Assembly (NCBI GenBank): GCA_964655485.1
Contig: CAZZMS010000091.1
Span: forward strand, 1-9,034
Length of the DNA: 9,034 nt
Direction of reading: 5' to 3'
DNA from: JANWYU01 sp964655485
GTDB taxonomy: Bacteria; Bdellovibrionota; Bdellovibrionia; Bdellovibrionales; Bdellovibrionaceae
The notes beneath the pieces are model-generated. The model was not told the origin of the DNA. It saw nothing but the letters and a program-made list of their open reading frames with translations, and did not search any database. Shown piece after piece: positions 1 through 4,994 of this stretch. The position numbers were made by a program, and so were the translations under genes. Each line of letters begins with the position of its first letter. Within the stretch, counting starts at the first letter, position 1.

Positions 1-36
1 GAGCTAACAACCACATAAATTTTTGCTAGGTACCAC

Positions 37-46
37 GGAAGGGGAG
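37..46 (+). promoter_or_regulatory. Ribosome binding site fixing the start of the PafA-like gene
   Basis: GGAAGGGGAG ends three bases before the ATG at 50. It lies inside the longer reading frame that could begin at TTG 23, so it argues for the shorter form, whose N-terminus is a proper signal peptide. Confidence 0.7.
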
Positions 47-49
47 TTC

Positions 50-1627
50 ATGAAAAAGCATTTATTAACTAAAACTCTAGCGTTTGGGCTAAGCTGGTTG
101 GGGCTTGGTGTGCCATGGGTAACGTGGGCTCAGCCCAAACGGTCCACGATCGCGCAGGATCGTTCCTTGCCACGACTGATCGTACTAGTTGTGGTGGATC
201 AACTGCGCGCCGATCAGTTACTGAGACAAGAAAGCCAGTTTGTTACTCATGGGTTTCGTAAGTTGATGAAAGAAGGGGCTTACGCGCCTCTGGCTGAGTA
301 CCCCACTTTGCAAAATATGACTTGTCCTGGGCACGCTATGATTAGTACGGGGGCTTCTTCCCAGCGTAATAGAGTCCCTTTGAACGAATGGTTTTCTAGG
401 GAAAAACCTAGTGAGCTGTTACCCTGTGCCTTCGATCCGCAATGGGGTAGAAGCCCAAAGAATCTTTTGGGATCCACCTTGGGAGATCAGATGCGCTTAA
501 GTTGGCCAGGCAGTCGGGTCGTTTCTATTGCGCTTAAGGATCGTTCAGCCATTATGCTAGGTGGACATAGTGCTTTAGCTGCGTATTGGTTTGACAGTGA
601 GAAAAACCAGTGGACTAGTTCTGGTTACTATCCGGAAGTAAGAGAGGGGCTTGCTAAAGGTTTGCCGGTGCCTGCTTTAAATCAGGAGTTAATTTTTAAA
701 CCGCAGCACCTCAAAGGTGTAAGCTTTGAGCATAAGTTTATTTGGGGGCAATCACAGGCTTTAAGTCATCCTGTAGCCATGGAGATGACTTTCGAGTTGG
801 CTAAACGGGTGGTGACAGATTATCAAATGGGCCAAGACCCCGTCCCTGATTTGTTACTCATCAGTTTGTCGAATCACGACGTAGCTGGCCACTTGTTTGG
901 CCCTGATAGTGCGGAATCTCTCGAGGTGACTTTGCGTGAGGACCGCGCATTGGCAGAGTTTTGGCAGTGGTTATCGAAGCAAGTTCCTTCCGCCTCCCAA
1001 TGGTGGGCTTTGACGGCAGATCATGGCGTAGCCCCCTTGGTTGAATACGCCCAGAATCTGAAAATTCCTGCGGGTCGCATCGAATTCAAAAGCCAAATTC
1101 AGCAGTGGAACAACGAATTGAGAAAAAAATTTGGGCAGTGTGACGAGGGCGGAGCTTCATGGCTGCTTGGTATGAAGAGTTTGAATCTATTTTTGAATGC
1201 TGTGTGTTGGAATCGCTTATCGGATGCGGCTCAAGTCCAATTCGATCGCTGGGTGAGTGAGCGGCTGATGAGTCATGAGAGTGCTTTAGCTGTAGTCGTC
1301 TGCTCAGGAAATGGCGTGAGTTTATCTCTCGGACCTGATTATGTGTTACCGATGGCTAAGGCTTCTTGTGTACCTGGGGTATCTGGTCATTGGATTTTGG
1401 TACCTAAGCCTTTTTGGTATGAGCAAGGCCCACCAGCCAATCACATGACGTTTTATGCTTACGATCGTTTTGTGCCGCTAATTCTTTGGGGTTCTCGCTT
1501 TAAGGCAGTTCGTGTGGCACAATCGGTTTCCGTGTTGGATCTAGCCGGAACTTTGGCTTATGCCCTAGGGGTCATACCACCTAGCTCTTTTGAAGGGCGC
1601 ATCCTTCATGAAATGATTCGTGAATAG
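50..1627 (+). CDS. Exported PafA-like alkaline phosphatase superfamily phosphomonoesterase
   Basis: Predicted periplasmic or secreted enzyme of 525 residues that hydrolyses phosphomonoesters using two zinc ions. The ATG at 50 is chosen over an in-frame TTG at 23 because GGAAGGGGAG lies just upstream (37-46) and a signal peptide begins there: KK at 2-3, a hydrophobic core, and likely cleavage near Ala27. The sequence carries the whole PafA-type active site: Asp50 in VVVDQLRAD, nucleophile Thr91 in TCPGHA, Asn112, Lys163 and Arg165 in LKDRSA, Asp277 and His281 in NHDVAGH, Asp324-His325 in TADHG, and His465 near the C-terminus. The Lys/Arg pair is known in PafA to bind the substrate phosphate and separates it from nucleotide pyrophosphatases/diesterases. 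Length is close to Elizabethkingia PafA (about 546). It stands alone and converges on rnhB. Natural substrate and phosphate regulation cannot be read from the sequence; no pho-box was recognised in the 49 upstream bases. Confidence 0.88.
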   Translation: MKKHLLTKTLAFGLSWLGLGVPWVTWAQPKRSTIAQDRSLPRLIVLVVVDQLRADQLLRQESQFVTHGFRKLMKEGAYAPLAEYPTLQNMTCPGHAMISTGASSQRNRVPLNEWFSREKPSELLPCAFDPQWGRSPKNLLGSTLGDQMRLSWPGSRVVSIALKDRSAIMLGGHSALAAYWFDSEKNQWTSSGYYPEVREGLAKGLPVPALNQELIFKPQHLKGVSFEHKFIWGQSQALSHPVAMEMTFELAKRVVTDYQMGQDPVPDLLLISLSNHDVAGHLFGPDSAESLEVTLREDRALAEFWQWLSKQVPSASQWWALTADHGVAPLVEYAQNLKIPAGRIEFKSQIQQWNNELRKKFGQCDEGGASWLLGMKSLNLFLNAVCWNRLSDAAQVQFDRWVSERLMSHESALAVVVCSGNGVSLSLGPDYVLPMAKASCVPGVSGHWILVPKPFWYEQGPPANHMTFYAYDRFVPLILWGSRFKAVRVAQSVSVLDLAGTLAYALGVIPPSSFEGRILHEMIRE

Positions 1628-1638
1628 CGTTCCCTCGG

Positions 1639-1694
1639 TTAGCCCAGAGCCCTCTATACCATGGATGGCTAAGGGCAAACGCCCGGGAGGCCCT
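1639..1694. terminator. Weak hairpins in the convergent gap between the phosphatase and rnhB
   Basis: The 65-nt gap between two convergent genes contains TTAGCC (1639-1644) paired with GGCTAA (1667-1672), and a short GGGC-AAAC-GCCC hairpin (1673-1684). AGGGC (1672-1676) can alternatively pair with GCCCT (1690-1694). No run of T follows on either strand except a short TTTT at 1703-1706, so this is at best a weak, possibly bidirectional terminator. Confidence 0.25.
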
Positions 1695-2688
1695 AGAAGG
1701 GGTTTTGTCCCATCCTATTGTGTGCAGCCTCAGCCACAGGAGCGAAGCTCATCCGATGCATGGGAGTTGGTCCTAGTAATTTCAAGGCGTTAAGATGAGA
1801 GGAAGTTCCGTAGCCTTTATGGCTCGCCCAAGAATAGCCCGGATACACGGTATCGAGTTGCTTCATCCAATCGTCTCGGAATACTTTGGCGACAATACTG
1901 GCTGCGGAGATCTCGGTAACCAAAGCATCGCCGTCAATCACCGGCCAGGACCAAGCTTGAATGGATTTCGGAACATGAGGCCCATCAATAAATGCCTGAA
2001 TTCGAGTAACATCATGTTTTTGTCTAATAGGTAACATCCGATCGCGAAGCCGCAGGACGGCCTGCTCCATGCCTAGTAAGGTGGCTTGCAAAATATTCAC
2101 CCGGTCAATGAGAGTCGGGGGAATTACGACCAAAGAGATGGAAAAATGTTTTAAAATCAAGGAGCTGAGTTTTTGGCGCTGCTGTGGGGAAAGTTTTTTG
2201 GAATCTTCAATGTGTTCGAGGCTAATTGGTTTGCCTTTAGTGCGTGGCTTCTCCTTTGTATCCTCTGATAGATAGGACTCCAGCCAGTCTGCGGAAAAGC
2301 TCCGTAAGGTCTGGATGTCGAGGGGATTTGAAAGAGTCTTGGATGCGGCAGAGGGTGCAGAGGCGGAAGTCTTGGTTAAAGGCCCAGGAGAGGCAAGGGA
2401 ACCTAGAGCCGCTGATTTGTTTTCGGGATGCGCCGGGGGCTCATCCGAGGCCTCAAGAAAATCAGAACCTTGGCGTTCACTCGGTGACTGAGGATTTGGG
2501 TAAACAAGAATTGACTGACCATCTTCGGCTAGAAAATAGATATTGATACCAGAAATATCTTCTGATCGACTAGACGCAGCCACTACCAGTGGTCCAGCTA
2601 AGCAACCACGGCCTACTTCGTCCACACCAATGACTAGATCTTGTTGGCGGGCCCAATGCAGGGCCTCGCTCCAATCTGAGAACTGCAC
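1693..2688 (-). CDS. rnhB: Ribonuclease HII with a large internal insertion
   Basis: Cytoplasmic endonuclease that cuts the RNA strand of RNA-DNA hybrids and starts removal of ribonucleotides misincorporated in DNA. All four catalytic acids are present: Asp23 and Glu24 in GVDEVGRG, Asp235 in FIDG, and Asp254 in DGDALV. The family blocks DSKKLS (162-167), ISAASIVAKV (260-269), HKGYGT (290-295) and the HRMSFAPV end (311-318) are also intact. At 331 residues it is well over the usual 200 or so. The excess is about 115 residues (roughly 41-157) between strand AGPLVVAAS and DSKKLS, rich in Ser, Pro, Glu and Ala and probably disordered. The insertion is in frame, so the enzyme is plausibly active. 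The start is GTG at 2688, sharing its first base with the last base of the rplS stop (TAGTG); no good ribosome binding site is visible, so translational coupling to rplS is likely. Confidence 0.93.
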   Translation of the reverse strand: MQFSDWSEALHWARQQDLVIGVDEVGRGCLAGPLVVAASSRSEDISGINIYFLAEDGQSILVYPNPQSPSERQGSDFLEASDEPPAHPENKSAALGSLASPGPLTKTSASAPSAASKTLSNPLDIQTLRSFSADWLESYLSEDTKEKPRTKGKPISLEHIEDSKKLSPQQRQKLSSLILKHFSISLVVIPPTLIDRVNILQATLLGMEQAVLRLRDRMLPIRQKHDVTRIQAFIDGPHVPKSIQAWSWPVIDGDALVTEISAASIVAKVFRDDWMKQLDTVYPGYSWASHKGYGTSSHLNALKLLGPTPMHRMSFAPVAEAAHNRMGQNPF

Positions 2689-3104
2689 TAAGCTTGTGTG
2701 TTTTCGGAGTTAGCACCCTCTTCTGAGCCGCTGCTAGTGTCCATGAGGAGCTCATTTTTCAAACGAGCTTTCTTACCAGAAAGATCGCGAAGATAGTACA
2801 ACTTTGAACGGCGAACTTTTCCGGTGGAAACTCGAGTCACAGACTCCAAAGCTGGGCTGGAGAAAGGAAAGGTTCTTTCTACACCGATGTTTCCAGCAGC
2901 AATTTTGCGCACAGTAAAACTACGAGTGGCGCCGCGACCTTTAAGGGCAATCACCACACCTTTGAAGTTTTGTAGACGCTCTTTTTCACCTTCTTTAACA
3001 CGGATGGAAACCACAACTGTGTCACCGGGTTGTAACTTATCCAACTGGAGAGCTTGAGTCGGTTGAGTCACCTTGCGAATCAATTCTTGTCCTTTGAGCG
3101 CCAT
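2688..3104 (-). CDS. rplS: 50S ribosomal protein L19
   Basis: Structural protein of the large ribosomal subunit, at the 30S-50S interface. Of 138 residues, the first 116 or so match L19 throughout: the PGDTVVV strand (26-32), FKGVVIALKGRG (47-58), the GVERTFPFSSP block (73-83), and the VRRSKLYYLRDLSGKKARLK signature (97-116). A tail of about 22 residues after this, rich in Ser, Glu and Asn, goes beyond the usual 115-120-residue length. The ATG at 3104 is preceded by a strong AAGGAGA site with 6-nt spacing. It is the middle gene of a leftward block: 58 nt after the RNA methyltransferase and overlapping rnhB by one base. The order methyltransferase-rplS-rnhB is a known variant of the rpsP-rimM-trmD-rplS operon. 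Confidence 0.97.
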   Translation of the reverse strand: MALKGQELIRKVTQPTQALQLDKLQPGDTVVVSIRVKEGEKERLQNFKGVVIALKGRGATRSFTVRKIAAGNIGVERTFPFSSPALESVTRVSTGKVRRSKLYYLRDLSGKKARLKNELLMDTSSGSEEGANSENTQA

Positions 3105-3110
3105 AGTTTA

Positions 3111-3117
3111 TCTCCTT
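3111..3117 (-). promoter_or_regulatory. Strong ribosome binding site of rplS
   Basis: AAGGAGA on the minus strand, 6 nt before the rplS ATG. It is the only near-consensus site in this three-gene block, consistent with L19 being the most heavily translated product and rnhB depending on it by overlap. Confidence 0.75.
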
Positions 3118-3162
3118 AAGCAAAGCCTGTCCTGACACTGGCTGATAACCGAAGGCAAAGAC

Positions 3163-3756
3163 TTACCACGGTCCCATGAGGCGGTCAAGGTAGATACTTA
3201 CCGCGGATCGAACCGATAGATGCCTGAAATCCTCAGGTGGCGCTCCCCGAATGCTCTCAAGAACTCCGTCAAAACCCTGCATGAATTCATCTGGCATTCC
3301 ATACCCCGTACCGAAGACTAAAAACACAGGTTGCTTTTTTTCCCAGAGGACGTGACGAAGGTCTTTTACGGAGTAGGGGGTTACCCCATTCACGGGGCGA
3401 GCATGGGTGGCAATTCTCAAGGCTGATGAGGCATGGGAGGGCCCCAGCCAGTCCTGAAGGGCTTGCTCGATATTTTCGGCTGTGCGTACGGGCTCTAAAG
3501 AGCACTTTCGCGAGGAGTTGTAGCGAGAACCCTCTCCGACCCGCCAGTGATCGAGAACTCGAGCAACAAACATGAGTTGCTCTCGCACAGGATGTATCAA
3601 GTAGTACCTCTCCACACCGTAGACTCGACAAGCTCGCGCAATATCATGAATGTCGAAATTGGTAATATTGGTAGCCACCACATTCTTTTGGCGATCCAGC
3701 ATGGGATAGTGCAGCAGAGCTATGGCCAAAGAGGGAACGAATGAATCATGAGTCAT
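3163..3756 (-). CDS. SPOUT-family SAM-dependent RNA methyltransferase (TM1570 type)
   Basis: Predicted cytoplasmic RNA methyltransferase of 197 residues in the trefoil-knot SPOUT superfamily. It resembles the small family (Methyltrn_RNA_4, Thermotoga TM1570 type) found beside or fused to trmD. Visible family blocks are LLHYPMLDR near the N-terminus (14-22), TNITNFDIHDIARAC (29-43), YGVERYYLIHP (46-56), DHW (69-71), the glycine loop VFGTGYGMP (147-155) expected in the knot at the SAM site, and HLSVRSAVSIYLDRL (179-193). The length is normal and the gene looks complete. Substrate RNA and modified base are not known to me for this family, so no symbol is given. It heads the leftward block, 58 nt before rplS. 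Its usual upstream partner trmD is absent here; a divergent phosphatase gene lies there instead. The ATG at 3756 has only an AGG two bases away, so initiation may be weak or nearly leaderless. Confidence 0.85.
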   Translation of the reverse strand: MTHDSFVPSLAIALLHYPMLDRQKNVVATNITNFDIHDIARACRVYGVERYYLIHPVREQLMFVARVLDHWRVGEGSRYNSSRKCSLEPVRTAENIEQALQDWLGPSHASSALRIATHARPVNGVTPYSVKDLRHVLWEKKQPVFLVFGTGYGMPDEFMQGFDGVLESIRGAPPEDFRHLSVRSAVSIYLDRLMGPW

Positions 3757-3771
3757 AGCCTGAAGTAACTA

Positions 3772-3801
3772 ATTATGTTTCAGCTGTAAGTAAAGCCTCA
3801 A
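3772..3801 (-). promoter_or_regulatory. Candidate promoter for the methyltransferase-rplS-rnhB block
   Basis: On the minus strand TTGAGG (3801-3796) is followed after 18 nt by CATAAT (3777-3772), matching the sigma-70 hexamers at 4/6 and 5/6. Transcription would start near 3765, giving a leader of only about 10 nt before the ATG at 3756. This fits the lack of a well-spaced ribosome binding site, but the call rests on pattern alone. Confidence 0.4.
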
Positions 3802-3812
3802 GCGGTTTGGGT

Positions 3813-3899
3813 TCATGCGTAAGTTTACAGGGAAAGAGCGACAAGGGAGATAATTCGGATTTTAATAAGTCGGTGACTCAAAGTCTTTGTCTCATGCGT
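3813..3899. repeat. Direct repeat TCATGCGT in the divergent promoter region
   Basis: The octamer TCATGCGT occurs at 3813-3820 and 3892-3899, 79 bp apart, on the same strand. The first copy lies between the two candidate divergent -35 boxes. It could be a pair of regulator sites, but an 8-bp match can arise by chance. Confidence 0.25.
3824..3854 (+). promoter_or_regulatory. Candidate promoter for the PAP2 phosphatase gene
   Basis: TTTACA (3824-3829) and GATAAT (3849-3854) each match sigma-70 hexamers at 5/6, but the spacer is 19 nt, longer than ideal. If used, the transcript would have a leader of roughly 170 nt containing the inverted repeat at 3906-3961. No better pair was found closer to the gene. 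Confidence 0.27.
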
Positions 3900-3905
3900 G
3901 ATTCT

Positions 3906-3961
3906 TAGGGGCTCCACCTCTTTGCCGAAATGTTGGGCACATAAGGGAAGATGAGCCCCTA
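3906..3961 (+). other. Long inverted repeat upstream of the PAP2 gene
   Basis: TAGGGGCTC (3906-3914) is perfectly complementary to GAGCCCCTA (3953-3961). Inside the 38-nt loop, TCTT (3919-3922) can pair with AAGA (3948-3951), and TGCC (3923-3926) with GGCA (3936-3939), giving one elongated stem. No T run follows, so a simple intrinsic terminator is unlikely. It could be a structured 5' leader or a regulator site; no known riboswitch class was recognised. Confidence 0.4.
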
Positions 3962-4030
3962 TACATCGAGGCAGGGTGTGTATTGCTGATGGCTGAAGGT
4001 GGTCTGCGGTGAGATGGGATAGAAAAATTT

Positions 4031-4753
4031 ATGGCTAAAAGAGCTGTGGTGTTTATCATCGAGCAGGGGCGAAGTCTGTGGGGGAGCTTGCTGCTGGTTA
4101 TGATCCTAAGCTGGGTATTGGTCCACAGCGTGGATCAAGGCCTTTGTGAGAAGGTTCATGAACTTCGGGAGGAACAGGCAAGTTGGCTTAAATTAGCCCA
4201 AAGCCTCACTGAGGTCGGCGATGCGAAGTGGTATTTTTATTTTCTCTTGGCGCTTTTTTTTACGTGGCTGTTGGATCGCAAGGGATTGGGTTTAAGTCTT
4301 ATTTTGGGCAGTGATCGCTCTCCGCGCATTTATCGCTGGGGGCAGCAATTTCTTTGGAGCTTGCTAACAGCCGGTTTTTTGGTGCATTTGTTAAAATTTA
4401 GCTTTGGTAGAAAAAGACCACTGACAATTCTTCATCAAGGCATCATATGCGATGCCCATCACTGGGTGGGTGCTCAATGGGATTGGCATTTTCAGAGTTT
4501 CCCTTCGGGGCACTCGCAACTCATTTTTACTATTGCAACGTTTTTATTCCATACAAGCTTGAAAAACTTCACTTGGAAGTGGGGTATTTGGTTGCTGGCA
4601 GGAGTGGTGGCAATGACCAGAGTCGTCACCTTAGATCACTTTCTATCCGACGTTTTGATGGGCTCTTGGGTGGGCTATTGGGGAGCTCGCCTAGGTATTT
4701 TTCTCTCGACTCAAGGCATGGCCTCCGGAACTACAAAGGACTATCACGCTTAG
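4031..4753 (+). CDS. PAP2-family membrane phosphatase
   Basis: Inner-membrane enzyme of 240 residues, likely acting on a lipid phosphate or pyrophosphate such as phosphatidic acid, phosphatidylglycerophosphate, undecaprenyl pyrophosphate or lipid A phosphate. All three motifs are present: K-x6-RP at Lys122-Arg129-Pro130, PSGH at 158-161, and R-x5-H-x3-D at Arg197, His203 and Asp207, with Thr in place of the common Ser before Arg197. About six hydrophobic segments are visible (near 15-33, 67-82, 105-122, 163-176, 184-200, 206-226), so the catalytic residues would face the periplasm as in PgpB. An in-frame TGA at 4010 fixes ATG 4031 as the earliest start; the ribosome binding site is poor (GGGAT at 4016-4020). 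It stands alone, divergent from the methyltransferase and 241 nt before the next gene. The exact substrate cannot be told from the motifs. Confidence 0.87.
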   Translation: MAKRAVVFIIEQGRSLWGSLLLVMILSWVLVHSVDQGLCEKVHELREEQASWLKLAQSLTEVGDAKWYFYFLLALFFTWLLDRKGLGLSLILGSDRSPRIYRWGQQFLWSLLTAGFLVHLLKFSFGRKRPLTILHQGIICDAHHWVGAQWDWHFQSFPSGHSQLIFTIATFLFHTSLKNFTWKWGIWLLAGVVAMTRVVTLDHFLSDVLMGSWVGYWGARLGIFLSTQGMASGTTKDYHA

Positions 4754-4756
4754 CGA

Positions 4757-4769
4757 TCCTTATTAAGGA
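4757..4769 (+). terminator. Short palindrome after the PAP2 gene
   Basis: TCCTT-ATT-AAGGA begins four bases after the PAP2 stop. GATCC (4755-4759) could instead pair with a GGATC about 20 nt further on. There is no T tract, so termination here is doubtful. Confidence 0.2.
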
Positions 4770-4983
4770 CTCCTGGATCAGACGAAAAAGTTAGGCGTTT
4801 AACCATCTATCAACGTTCACGATTGCGATGAATTTTTAGACAGTTAGGAAAATTTTTCTTAGTTCAAGTCCGTCTTATCCGCTTCTTGATCTGTTTGTTA
4901 CAACACGCACTTATAGCGGTGTGGTCTATGGGCGTGTCTGTCAATGATTCTGGGCCGCCCTGATAGCTTGGTCACACCCCTTG

Positions 4984-4990
4984 AAGGAGG
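4984..4990 (+). promoter_or_regulatory. Ribosome binding site fixing the start of the 723-residue exported protein
   Basis: AAGGAGG, a perfect Shine-Dalgarno core, ends four bases before ATG 4995. It favours this start over the in-frame ATG at 4944, which has no such site and would bury the signal peptide behind 17 extra residues. Confidence 0.75.
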
Positions 4991-4994
4991 CTTC

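Noticed and set aside
23..49. TTG start for the PafA-like phosphatase, adding nine residues
   Set aside because: The Shine-Dalgarno sequence lies inside this extension and the signal peptide begins at the ATG at 50.
3105..3162. Possible L19 leader RNA in the 58-nt gap before rplS
   Set aside because: Only a weak interrupted GCC...GGC pairing is visible and it does not resemble the known L19 leader structure well enough to call.
3287..3631. Overlapping frame of 114 codons inside the methyltransferase gene
   Set aside because: The conserved methyltransferase motifs occupy the other frame across the whole region.
4447..4794. Overlapping same-strand frame of 115 codons within and beyond the PAP2 gene
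   Set aside because: It is a frame shadow of PAP2, whose three active-site motifs are all in the other frame, and the product lacks any recognisable pattern.
4928..4963. Eleven-codon leader peptide frame (MGVSVNDSGPP) before the exported protein
   Set aside because: No ribosome binding site, no regulatory codon run and no attenuator-like hairpin; short frames like this occur by chance.
4944..4994. Upstream ATG start for the large exported protein
   Set aside because: No ribosome binding site, and it would put 17 non-signal residues before a good signal peptide that has a perfect AAGGAGG upstream.
4754..4994. Promoter for the exported protein in the 241-nt gap
   Set aside because: TTGATC (4886-4891) and TATAGC (4912-4917) are 20 nt apart, and TTGCGA (4823-4828) with GAAAAT (4848-4853) is spaced 19 nt; none is convincing.
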